Assembly: GCA_937870805.1 (NCBI GenBank)
Contig: CALMZT010000704.1
Coordinates: forward strand, 1-11,530
DNA from: an uncultured Chloroflexota bacterium
GTDB lineage: Bacteria > Chloroflexota > Anaerolineae > Aggregatilineales > Phototrophicaceae
Direction: 5' to 3'
DNA: 11,530 bases
The translations under genes and the position numbers were made by a program. The notes under the pieces were generated by a model. It was not told the DNA's origin, did not search any database, and saw nothing but the letters and a program-made list of their open reading frames with translations. Positions 1-5,663 of this stretch are shown one piece after another. Every line of letters starts with the position of its first letter. The first letter of the stretch is position 1.

Positions 1-540
1 GATGACTGGGCAGCACGGACCGCCATCCCGGATGCCGCGTGGCAGCAGGCCGCGACGCTGCTGGCCGCCGACACCGGCCCGTGGTCCGGGGGCTGGCGCC
101 TGAACGGCGCACCCAGGATCCGCCTCGAGGCAGCCGATGGGATCCGCGTGGTCTCCGTCAGCCCGGTCGCCCAGGACAGCGTCCCCGACGGCATCACCGC
201 GGCCGTCCGTGTCGGCGACACCGTCCACCTCGACGTCGCCGGCCGCAGCGTCGCCTTCGGTGTCGCGCCGCCGCCCGACGTCGATCGGGCGGCACGCATG
301 GCGGCCCACGGCCACGGCTCCGGACCGACCGACCTCCTCGCCCCGATGCCCGGGCGGGTCATCCGGCTCCACGCCGCCGTCGGCGACCGGCTCGAGGCCG
401 GCGACCCGGTGGTCACCCTTGAGGCCATGAAGATGGAGCACGCCGTGACCTCGCCGACGGCAGGGCGCCTGACCACGCTCTCCGTCGCCGACGCCGAACA
501 GGTGGTTCGCGGCCAGGTCCTGGCGGTCGTCGAGCCGTGA
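1..540 (+). CDS. Biotin-dependent acyl-CoA carboxylase alpha subunit, C-terminal part (likely methylcrotonyl-CoA carboxylase)
   Basis: The frame is open from base 1, so only about the last 179 residues are present. The final 70 residues form a biotinyl (BCCP) domain: LLAPMPGRV, then GDRLEAGDPVV, then the attachment motif EAMKMEH, whose biotinylated lysine is the codon at 430-432. The residues before it match the linker between the biotin carboxylase half and the BCCP domain in fused alpha subunits. In the family, biotin carboxylase charges biotin with CO2 and the partner beta subunit passes it to an acyl-CoA. The domain alone cannot separate acetyl-, propionyl- and methylcrotonyl-CoA carboxylases. 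The HMG-CoA lyase sequence 250 bp downstream makes the methylcrotonyl-CoA (leucine breakdown) enzyme the most likely, which is inference from context. GC content is very high, like the next two genes and unlike everything after about 1500. Confidence 0.9.
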   Translation, partial: DDWAARTAIPDAAWQQAATLLAADTGPWSGGWRLNGAPRIRLEAADGIRVVSVSPVAQDSVPDGITAAVRVGDTVHLDVAGRSVAFGVAPPPDVDRAARMAAHGHGSGPTDLLAPMPGRVIRLHAAVGDRLEAGDPVVTLEAMKMEHAVTSPTAGRLTTLSVADAEQVVRGQVLAVVEP

Positions 541-554
541 ACGACGGCACGCCG

Positions 555-560
555 TAGACT
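555..560 (+). promoter_or_regulatory. Possible -10 box (TAGACT) for a leaderless transcript
   Basis: TAGACT fits the TAnnnT form of the -10 box and ends 8 bases before the ATG at 569. Transcription starting 6-8 bases downstream would begin at or next to the start codon, giving a leaderless mRNA. No Shine-Dalgarno sequence precedes that ATG, which agrees with this. No clear -35 box is visible. Leaderless genes are common in high-GC bacteria. The assignment rests on spacing alone. Confidence 0.35.
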
Positions 561-568
561 TCGCAGTC

Positions 569-760
569 ATGGCCCACCACGACGAGACCCCGCTCCCGCA
601 GACCCGCGACGAGCTCATGGCGCTGCATCGCGCGACCCGCTCCCGGCGCAACAAGGCAGCGCACGGCAGCGAGGAACACACCGCCGCGATCGACCTCATC
701 GGTCGCATCGAGGTCGAGATCGCCCGCATCGAACGGGCGATGGATCCGCCGCTCGTCTAG
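569..760 (+). CDS. Small conserved-looking hypothetical protein (63 aa)
   Basis: This short protein begins MAHHDETPLPQTRDEL and ends IERAMDPPLV. Most of it looks like one or two amphipathic helices with many Arg, Glu and Ala residues, and there is no signal peptide or membrane segment. Proteins of about this size and pattern (a TRDEL-like opening and an IARIER-like close) are familiar between metabolic genes in high-GC bacteria, but I know of no assigned function. It lies 28 bp after the carboxylase stop and 33 bp before the HMG-CoA lyase start on the same strand, so the three were probably one transcription unit. The start was chosen because a -10-like box stands just upstream and the sequence before it has no other in-frame start nearby. 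Confidence 0.7.
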   Translation: MAHHDETPLPQTRDELMALHRATRSRRNKAAHGSEEHTAAIDLIGRIEVEIARIERAMDPPLV

Positions 761-793
761 CGGCCCGACGGTGACGACCGCCGGCGCGAGCCG

Positions 794-1864
794 ATGACCG
801 CCCGGCCCGACGCCGCCGACCGACGCGTCCGGATCTACGAGGTCGGCCCACGCGACGGCCTGCAGAACGAGGCGACCGCCGTCCCGACCGCGGTCAAGGC
901 GCGCTTCATCGAGCTCCTCGTCGAGGCCGGCCTGCGCGAGATCGAGGCGACCTCGTTCGTCTCGTCGGCGGCGATCCCCCAACTGGCCGACGCCGAGGCG
1001 GTGCTGGGAGCGATCCCGCGAAGGGCCGGCATCCGGTACCCCGTCCTCGTCCCCAATGCCCGGGGCATGGCCCGTGCCGAGGCGACCGGTGGCGTCGACG
1101 CCATCGCGGTCTTCACGGCGGCCACCGACGCGTTCACCACAGCCAACATCGGGATGACCGTGGAGGCGTCGCTCGCCGCCTTCGGTCCGATCCTGGCCCG
1201 TGCCGGCGACCTCGGCTGGTGGCGGCGCGCCTACGTTTCGACCGCCTTCGGCTGCCCGTATCAGGGTCGCGTGGACCCGGCCGCCGCCGCGGCCATCGGG
1301 CGGCGGCTCCTGGACCTGGGGGCGGACGAGATCTGCTTCGGCGACACGATCGGCGTCGGGGTGCCCGACCAGGTCGCCGAGCTCGTGGCCCTCGCCGAGG
1401 ACGCGGGGATCTCGGTCGCGCAGCAGGCCTTCCACTTCCACGACACGCGCGGCACGGCCCTGGCCAACGTGGCGATGGGCCTCGCGGCGGGCGGGCGCAT
1501 GGAGCAGAAGATCTACCCCGATCCCTATGGGATCGACGCGTGGGATCCCGAGTCGCGTCGGCGCGTGTTCGTCCACATCGTCAACAGCATGGCGTTCCGC
1601 GAGATCACGGGCAAAGAGCCGCCGACAACGCCCGTGAGTGCCAGGACCTATGCGCAGTATAAGCTGCCCTGGTTCGATCTGTACGACGACAAGATGGGTG
1701 ACATCGACGCACCGGACGCACTGAAGAACGTCAAGTCGATGAAGGAAATGGACAAGGAAAAGGGCTTCAAGCCGCAGCAGGATGACTCATCAGTGGATGT
1801 GCCGGACAGTAACGTGATTAAGTACAAGGTCGATAAAGACGATGTGGGCGACGGCGATTGGTGA
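794..1864 (+). CDS. Chimeric ORF: N-terminal three quarters of HMG-CoA lyase joined to an unrelated C-terminal tail
   Basis: Residues 12 to about 226 are hydroxymethylglutaryl-CoA lyase, which splits HMG-CoA into acetoacetate and acetyl-CoA at the end of leucine degradation. Visible motifs are GPRDGLQNE (R20 and D21, equivalent to catalytic Arg41/Asp42 of the human enzyme), TSFVSSAAIPQ, YVSTAFGCPYQG, GDTIGVG and FHFHDT (metal ligands H214 and H216). After ALANV (residues 222-226) the family continues with the glycine-rich GGLGGCP loop carrying the catalytic cysteine and then the last metal-binding asparagine. Both are absent. Instead the sequence changes to a different protein, GGRMEQKIYPDPYGIDAWD and onward to residue 356. 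As written, the product should have no lyase activity. The total length (356 aa) is more than the usual 300 or so, but the barrel is incomplete. GC content falls across the same point. I read the ORF as the product of an assembly join or a recombination, not a functional fusion. Confidence 0.85.
   Translation: MTARPDAADRRVRIYEVGPRDGLQNEATAVPTAVKARFIELLVEAGLREIEATSFVSSAAIPQLADAEAVLGAIPRRAGIRYPVLVPNARGMARAEATGGVDAIAVFTAATDAFTTANIGMTVEASLAAFGPILARAGDLGWWRRAYVSTAFGCPYQGRVDPAAAAAIGRRLLDLGADEICFGDTIGVGVPDQVAELVALAEDAGISVAQQAFHFHDTRGTALANVAMGLAAGGRMEQKIYPDPYGIDAWDPESRRRVFVHIVNSMAFREITGKEPPTTPVSARTYAQYKLPWFDLYDDKMGDIDAPDALKNVKSMKEMDKEKGFKPQQDDSSVDVPDSNVIKYKVDKDDVGDGDW
1469..1496. other. Junction between two unlike sequences
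   Basis: Homology to HMG-CoA lyase holds through ALANV (codons 1454-1468) and is lost by GGRMEQK (from 1490). The stretch between reads AMGLAAG, which either parent could supply, so the exact breakpoint is uncertain by about 25 bases. Upstream sequence is strongly GC-rich with almost only G or C in third codon positions. Downstream the third positions relax progressively, and by 1640-1860 the GC content matches the rest of the window. A short shared GC-rich run is typical of mis-joined metagenome reads and also of microhomology-mediated recombination. Confidence 0.75.
1497..1864 (+). pseudogene. C-terminal remnant of an uncharacterised protein family (right-hand parent of the chimera)
   Basis: From about residue 234 of the chimeric ORF the sequence reads IYPDPYGIDAWD, VFVHIVNSMAFREITG, PPTTPVSARTYAQY, LPWFDLYDD, and a lysine- and aspartate-rich tail ending VGDGDW. 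I recall this arrangement (an IY-DPYG-AWD block, a short FVHIVNS strand, an EITG-PP-TP turn, then LPWFDLYD and a charged tail) as the end of a family of proteins of unknown function found in several environmental phyla, including Chloroflexota. I cannot name it. The tail looks intact and stops naturally, so this is the true 3' end of a gene whose 5' part was replaced at the junction. It belongs with the lower-GC right-hand sequence. Confidence 0.6.
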
Positions 1865-1875
1865 GAAGAGTATTT

Positions 1876-1902
1876 AACCGCCAAGACGCCAAGAACGCCA
1901 AG
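1876..1902 (+). repeat. Left inverted repeat of the GxxExxY cassette (27 bp)
   Basis: The repeat starts AACCGCCAAGACGCCAAG and is built from short internal units of the form GCCAAGA. Its reverse complement recurs at 2322-2348 with one mismatch (26 of 27), and a diverged copy is at 6437-6463 (24 of 27). The similarity to the 6437 copy extends inward into a GAGAG-rich stretch to about 1911. It starts 12 bp after the stop codon of the preceding gene. Confidence 0.9.
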
Positions 1903-1924
1903 AGTAGAGAGCAGAAGTAGAGAA

Positions 1925-2318
1925 ATGAGATTCCAAGAACCCGATGCGCAATTAGATCAGCTAGCACATACAGTCATAGGCGCTGCAATTGAAGTGCATC
2001 GGGAACTTGGTCCGGGATTTTTAGAGAAAGTTTATGAAGCAGCCCTGTGCATTGAACTCGATGCACGAAGCATTTCCTACGATAGACAATATGTTATTGG
2101 TGTAAATTACAAGGGGCATGTCATTGGTGAAGGACAGTTGGACATACTGGTCGCTAAGTGCCTTATCGTTGAACTGAAAGCAGTGGAAACCTTGCTGCCC
2201 GTCCATACAGCACAACTCCTTTCGTATTTAAAAACAACAAGCTATCCTTTTAGGTTTACTCATCAACTTCAATGTACCGATTCTCAAACAAGGCATCAAG
2301 CGCGTCGTTATGTCCTAA
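1925..2318 (+). pseudogene. GxxExxY protein (PDDEXK_3-like), frameshifted by one base
   Basis: The product starts MRFQEPDAQLDQLAHTVIG and carries the name-giving motif GFLEKVY (G31, E34, Y37). Next come a QLDILV strand (D73) and IVELKAV (E83, K85), the Asp and Glu-x-Lys of a PD-(D/E)XK nuclease-like core, then AQLLSYLK. The family normally continues with LGLLINFNVP and ends soon after. Here that segment is intact but in another frame: LGLLINFNVPILKQGIKRVV, ending at a stop at 2316-2318. Removing one T from the TTTT run at 2248-2251 restores the whole protein at about 130 aa. As written, the frame runs on to 2362 through the right repeat, giving a meaningless tail (SWRSWRLGGSKGF). The change is either a real inactivating mutation or a homopolymer sequencing error. 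The biological role of the family is not established. A GTAGAGAA stretch before the ATG is a weak ribosome site. Confidence 0.85.
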
Positions 2319-2321
2319 TTT

Positions 2322-2348
2322 CTTGGCGATCTTGGCGTCTTGGCGGTT
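2322..2348 (-). repeat. Right inverted repeat of the GxxExxY cassette (27 bp)
   Basis: This is the reverse complement of 1876-1902 with one mismatch. On the plus strand it reads CTTGGCGATCTTGGCGTC and ends GGCGGTT. It lies 3 bp after the restored stop codon of the GxxExxY gene and 17 bp before the start of the next gene. It matches the solo copy at 6437-6463 at 25 of 27 positions, closer than the left arm does. Confidence 0.9.
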
Positions 2349-2365
2349 CAAAAGGATTTTAAAGA

Positions 2366-2827
2366 ATGCCAGTACGAAAATTTCCCTTAGAAGGGGGCAA
2401 GACTCTCAGCATCGAATGGCGCGGGCTGTGGCGCGATGTCGTCGTTAAAGTGGACGGCGAGTTGGTGGGCACAGTGCCGACACAAAAGGATATGAAGCAG
2501 GGACGCGGCTTCAACCTTAAAGATGGCTCGAAGCTGACGTTGAAACTGGAGCAGCATAAGGACGACAGCTATACCTTGCATGTCGTAAAAGATGGCAAGG
2601 AACTGTCGAGCGCGCCGGAGAGTCAGGGTATTGGCTGGGCGCTGGCGCTGGTGCTGCTATTGGCAGGCGCGAGCACAGCGGGCGGTGGTGTACTGACACA
2701 GTTGGGACAGATCAACCCGTTACCGGATGTGCCCTGGGAAGGGCTGACGATGATGGCGGGCGGCACGTTCGTGTCGATTGTCAGCTTCGTGTCGCTGATG
2801 TTTGGGATGAGTCGCAAGCGCAGCTAA
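2366..2827 (+). CDS. Small membrane-anchored protein with an N-terminal soluble beta domain
   Basis: The 153-residue product has two parts. Residues 1 to about 85 are charged and probably beta-rich: MPVRKFPLEGGKTLSIEWRG, then a VVVKVDGELVGTVPT strand pair and a KDGSKLTLKLEQ pair, with alternating hydrophobic residues typical of a small beta sandwich. Residues about 88-110 (IGWALALVLLLAGAS) and 125-148 (LTMMAGGTFVSIVSFVSLMFG) are two membrane segments, followed by a short basic tail, SRKRS. There is no signal peptide, so the N-terminal domain is probably cytoplasmic. I do not recognise a named family. The start has an AAAG ribosome site close upstream, just beyond the right arm of the repeat cassette, so the cassette may have separated this gene from its original leader. 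Confidence 0.75.
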   Translation: MPVRKFPLEGGKTLSIEWRGLWRDVVVKVDGELVGTVPTQKDMKQGRGFNLKDGSKLTLKLEQHKDDSYTLHVVKDGKELSSAPESQGIGWALALVLLLAGASTAGGGVLTQLGQINPLPDVPWEGLTMMAGGTFVSIVSFVSLMFGMSRKRS

Positions 2828-3003
2828 AGGCAATAACAATTGAAAAGAACCTATAAAAAAGCGAACGATCAGCCGCTCTGTTAAATCCGCCCACATCTAA
2901 TCTGAATGAAAGGGATGTATTTATACACGAGCAAATTTGACACAAACATAGATGCCTTGCTCTGAGAAGAATTACTCGACTTCACTTGGAAAGGCAGTTT
3001 CAG

Positions 3004-3939
3004 ATGTTCAAGCGAATCAACAGTTCAGTCATGTTGGCATTGGTTTTCGTGAGCATGTTTATGCTCAGCGTCGGGGTTGTGGCGGCGCAAGGAGTCAGAT
3101 TTCAGGAATTGACGGCGGCAATGCTTCCCTGGGATGCTGTCCCCAGCCCGGATGGGAGCGTTGTTTATTTTACGGCAATCGGCAGTGATGGAACGCCCGG
3201 CGTGTTCAGCGTACCATCAGCAGGGGGTGAAGCCAGCGTCGTCAAGGCGGGAAGACCTCTCGTGATGCCCTTAGGGATTGCCATCAGCACAGATGGGCAA
3301 ATGCTGTATGTCAGCGACCCCTGGACAGCAGGCAGCGATGGCAGCGCGGTTTATGCTCTCGCCATCTCAACAGGCGAAGCCACCGTCGTTGAGGGCACAC
3401 AAGGCACCGCGCCACAAGGTGTTGAAGTGATGAGCCGAGACGGCGCTGATTGGATTTATTTCACGGGAATGGATGTCGGTGATGGTCAACCAGCCGTTTA
3501 CAGGGTTGCCGCAGCAGGGGGTGATGTGACGCAGATTGCGAAGGGCGCGCCACTGGTCGCACCAAGCGGCGTGGCGCTTGCGCAGGATGGGACTGTTTAC
3601 GTGTTGGATCGCCTTGCTTCTGGCAATGGCATGGGTGCGGTGCTGCGCATTCAAGGTAACACGGTTGACATTATCGCCCGCGACGTGCGGACAGGTGGGC
3701 AACTTGCCGGCATTGCGCTGACACTGGATGAATCGCTGCTGCTGGCGTCGTCGCTCGATACGGAAGCAGGAACCGCGCAAGTGTTAGTCATTAACCTTGC
3801 CACGATGGAGACGAGCATTATCAACGAGGTGATTAACCAAAGCATCACCGCTGGCGGTCTGCATCGCGCGCATGACGTGAATATGTTTGCGTGGGCAGAT
3901 GTCCAAAGACCCGGCAGAATTTATCGCGTTGATCCCTAA
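3004..3939 (+). CDS. Secreted beta-propeller protein (NHL/SMP-30-like)
   Basis: I chose the ATG at 3004 rather than the in-frame TTG at 2986 because it has a GGAAAGG ribosome site at the right distance and begins a good signal peptide, MFKRINSSVMLALVFVSMFM, running to a VVAA cleavage site near residue 28. The mature part is a series of related beta repeats of about 45-50 residues, each with a phrase such as PDGSVVYFTA, TDGQMLYVSDP or QDGTVYVLDR followed by GVFSVPSAGG, AVYALAISTG or AVYRVAAAGG. This is the pattern of a five- or six-bladed propeller. No catalytic residues, lipobox or membrane anchor are seen, so it is probably exported and released or loosely held. The ligand is unknown. The intergenic stretch before it (2828-3003) shows no convincing promoter or terminator. 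Confidence 0.8.
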   Translation: MFKRINSSVMLALVFVSMFMLSVGVVAAQGVRFQELTAAMLPWDAVPSPDGSVVYFTAIGSDGTPGVFSVPSAGGEASVVKAGRPLVMPLGIAISTDGQMLYVSDPWTAGSDGSAVYALAISTGEATVVEGTQGTAPQGVEVMSRDGADWIYFTGMDVGDGQPAVYRVAAAGGDVTQIAKGAPLVAPSGVALAQDGTVYVLDRLASGNGMGAVLRIQGNTVDIIARDVRTGGQLAGIALTLDESLLLASSLDTEAGTAQVLVINLATMETSIINEVINQSITAGGLHRAHDVNMFAWADVQRPGRIYRVDP

Positions 3940-3957
3940 CTAAAAGCGAACTTGCGC

Positions 3958-3992
3958 ACGAGGCGGTGGTTGCATTATCGCTGCCGCCTCGT
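3958..3992. other. Perfect 9-bp stem hairpin between genes, possibly with an embedded promoter
   Basis: ACGAGGCGG (3958-3966) pairs perfectly with CCGCCTCGT (3984-3992) around a 17-base loop, 19 bp after the propeller stop codon. There is no following T run, so it is not a standard intrinsic terminator on the plus strand. A TACAAT box (3992-3997) with a weak TTGCAT (3970-3975) at 16-bp spacing overlaps the hairpin and could be the promoter of the hydrolase gene at 4034. The stem could then be an operator. The hairpin is certain as sequence; its role is open. Confidence 0.4.
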
Positions 3993-4033
3993 ACAATGGG
4001 AGATATGCGAAATTTACAGGGGGCGGGAAATTT

Positions 4034-4717
4034 ATGCCGCGCTTCCATTGGCTCGTGGTGCAGGAGGGACAGCTTCCGCTGCGCCCTGATCGTCACTTTG
4101 CGGCATTTGAGCATCGCCCGACAGTCACACTCATCTGGCGCGAAGGCACAGCACCCAATCGTGAAAATTCCCTGCTCGTTGACCCCTATTTCACCCCTAG
4201 CGGTTTTCAGGGTGCAGTAGAAACTTTACGCACAAAAGGTATATCGTTTGCTGAGATTGGCACTTACTTTGTGACACACCAGCACTACGATCACATGCTG
4301 CGTCTGCCAATAGATTCACTCCACTTACCATTTCAGGCAGTGACCGAAGCACCCGAAAGCATCCGTGCGGTGTCCTGTCCCGGTCACGATGCCGATTTGC
4401 GCGCGCTGGCGTTTACATCGACGGACGACAAACGAGTATGGGTAGTGAGTGATGCTGTGTTAGACGAGGAATGGCTGCGCGCGTGGGGCTACTATTATCC
4501 CAACCAGTATTCGCCAGAGGAAATCATGCAGACGTGGCGCAGTATCGGCGCAATTTTTGCCGACGCCGATGTCATTATCCCCGGACATGGCGCGCCGATT
4601 CAGGTGAATCGGACACTCGTTGAGGCGTTGATTGCAGACTTCTCTAAAGCTGAATACGCCAAAGAATGCCCTGACGTGCTAGAGGCGCTGCGCGAACGAT
4701 TAGCAAATTTGCCATGA
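4034..4717 (+). CDS. Metallo-beta-lactamase-fold hydrolase
   Basis: The 227-residue protein has the full metal-binding set of the fold: THQHYDHM (H82, H84, D86, H87), CPGHD (H118), the bridging aspartate in VVSDAVL (D140), and IPGHGAP (H185). It should bind two metal ions (usually zinc or iron) and hydrolyse a substrate that the motifs do not identify. The order and spacing resemble small glyoxalase II-like or general MBL hydrolases. The length is normal and there is no signal peptide, so it is probably cytoplasmic. An AGGGGGCGGG stretch just before the ATG serves as the ribosome site. The opening HWLVVQEGQLPLRPD is more specific than the core and may help place it in a subfamily. It lies 94 bp after the propeller gene on the same strand, separated by a hairpin. 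Confidence 0.9.
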   Translation: MPRFHWLVVQEGQLPLRPDRHFAAFEHRPTVTLIWREGTAPNRENSLLVDPYFTPSGFQGAVETLRTKGISFAEIGTYFVTHQHYDHMLRLPIDSLHLPFQAVTEAPESIRAVSCPGHDADLRALAFTSTDDKRVWVVSDAVLDEEWLRAWGYYYPNQYSPEEIMQTWRSIGAIFADADVIIPGHGAPIQVNRTLVEALIADFSKAEYAKECPDVLEALRERLANLP

Positions 4718-4804
4718 GATTGCAACGCAAGGCGCTGATGGTGCGTATATAGCAGCAAGCCATAAGAGAAAAAACAAAACACTGGTAAATTCTTGGGATA
4801 GAGT

Positions 4805-5482
4805 ATGAACGATAACAGCTCATGGGTAGATATGCTGACCGATGGACGCATCTGGCGCAGCGGTTTTTATTTATTGTGGACATTTTTTTCGGGAATCATG
4901 TATCTGCCGTTTTTAGCGTGGGGCTTTGGTACGGCGTTCGGCTTGTCATTTATCCTCATTGGCATTCCGCTGCTGGTGATGATGTTCGCGGCTGTACGCG
5001 GCTTGGCGGCGTTTGACCGCAAAATTGGCGGCGTGTTCCTCGACAAAGACCTCGCACCCCTCGTCAACGATATTCCGCGCGGGCAAAGCATCATCGGACG
5101 TTTGGGGTCACAGTTTGCCAGCCCCATGTCGTGGCTGAGCATCGTTTATCTGATGACACGCTTTCCGGCTGGAATCTTTTCGATGATCGCGCTGCCGATT
5201 ATCACGCCGCTGGTGTTCTTGGAACTGCTGATACTTGCGCCGCTGGGGATCAGTCGCGGCATGATCTCGATGCAAATTTTGAACGGGCTGGCGACGGGCA
5301 TTGCCTCGTTCAGCAACAGTTTGTTACCCACGGCATCCGGCGAGAGCAGACCCCGCGAAAAGATGAAGTCGGATACGTCATGGCGCGACACCTCGCGGCT
5401 GGAAATTATCGACGAAGACGACGAGCGCTATTTTATTGACGACGACGGCGAAATCGTCAGCGTGAAACCAAAGCGGAGATAA
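4805..5482 (+). CDS. Stand-alone membrane 'sensor' domain protein (PF13796-like) with an acidic tail
   Basis: The 225-residue protein has about four membrane segments: 21-40, 42-63, 109-131 and 132-150. The phrases FYLLWTFFSGIMYLPFLAWG, SFILIGIPLLVMM and WLSIVYLMTRFPAGIF are characteristic of the putative sensor domain usually found at the N-terminus of histidine kinases in Chloroflexota and Actinobacteriota. Here no kinase follows. After the last membrane segment there is a Ser/Thr-rich linker and a strongly acidic tail (IIDEDDERYFIDDDGEIV) ending in KPKRR. The tail might bind a partner or a metal ion, but no family match supports this. A GATAGAG stretch before the ATG is a weak ribosome site. 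The 87-bp gap before it (4718-4804) is AT-rich at its end and shows no clear terminator. The next coding sequence tail is on the opposite strand, 5 bp beyond its stop. Confidence 0.8.
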   Translation: MNDNSSWVDMLTDGRIWRSGFYLLWTFFSGIMYLPFLAWGFGTAFGLSFILIGIPLLVMMFAAVRGLAAFDRKIGGVFLDKDLAPLVNDIPRGQSIIGRLGSQFASPMSWLSIVYLMTRFPAGIFSMIALPIITPLVFLELLILAPLGISRGMISMQILNGLATGIASFSNSLLPTASGESRPREKMKSDTSWRDTSRLEIIDEDDERYFIDDDGEIVSVKPKRR

Positions 5483-5487
5483 GCGCT

Positions 5488-5562
5488 TCAGAGCGTCTTG
5501 ACCAGTTCGCGCAGCAGCAGCACAAGCTGTTCCATCCGTTCTGCGCCGACAAATATGCGAAC
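5488..5562 (-). pseudogene. 3' tail of a deleted minus-strand gene
   Basis: On the minus strand a 24-residue reading frame, VRIFVGAERMEQLVLLLREL then VKTL, ends at a TGA (5488-5490). It reads like the final strand and amphipathic helix of a larger enzyme. Aminotransferase-type C-termini often look like this, but the fragment is too short to assign. Upstream (above 5562) the frame quickly meets a stop and loses sense. The tail converges on the sensor gene with only 5 bp between stop codons, the spacing expected of two real convergent genes. Confidence 0.35.
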
Positions 5563-5650
5563 CGATCATCCCTTCGGCGGAAAAGGCTTATATTTCGTTG
5601 ACCCCAATAACCATCTGTTTGAGGTCATGACGAAGGTAGCAGCCTGGTAA
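5543..5650 (+). pseudogene. C-terminal remnant of a glyoxalase/bleomycin-resistance (VOC) protein
   Basis: On the plus strand the frame reads APTNMRTDHPFGGKG, then LYFVDPNNHLFEVMT, ending at a TAA at 5648-5650. The order Gly-Gly, LYF-DP-(N/D)-H-L-EV is the last beta-hairpin of the VOC fold, with the glutamate (FEV) in the position of the usual last metal ligand of the domain. A complete VOC protein has about 120-150 residues and only about 35 are here. An ATG at 5555 is in frame, but the product could not fold alone. The 5' boundary overlaps the minus-strand tail ending at 5488, so both genes seem cut at the same place. Confidence 0.65.
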
Positions 5651-5663
5651 ACCATTACCGTGC

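Larger units (their letters stand above)
1876..2348 (+). mobile_element. 473-bp cassette: GxxExxY gene between 27-bp inverted repeats
   Basis: Two 27-bp arms in inverted orientation, 26 of 27 identical, enclose a single short gene with almost nothing else: 22 bp between the left arm and the start codon, and 3 bp between the restored stop codon (2316-2318) and the right arm. The cassette fits between two genes that would otherwise be neighbours, 12 bp from one and 17 bp from the other. No target-site duplication is visible at the outer edges. The enclosed protein has the features of a PD-(D/E)XK nuclease-like family, not of a known transposase. I recall GxxExxY genes in other genomes lying close to repeats of this CCGCCAAGACGC kind. 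Mobility is therefore inference from structure. Confidence 0.55.

Noticed and set aside
39..422. Overlapping plus-strand frame of 127 residues
   Set aside because: The protein is almost only Arg, Pro, Gly and Ala, an artefact of the GC-rich carboxylase gene in another frame.
413..1576. Long minus-strand open frame of 387 residues
   Set aside because: It lies opposite the carboxylase end and the lyase in GC-rich DNA, is very rich in Arg, Gly and Asp with no recognisable domain, and the plus-strand genes have clear family motifs. It is a shadow frame.
2248..2251. Programmed frameshift in the GxxExxY gene
   Set aside because: The run is only four Ts with no adjacent slippery heptamer or stimulating structure that I can see. 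The family is normally encoded in one frame, so a mutation or sequencing error is simpler.
2937..2942. Perfect TTGACA that could be the -35 box for the propeller gene
   Set aside because: No acceptable -10 sequence occurs 16-18 bp downstream (the site reads CTCTGA or similar), so a promoter is not supported.
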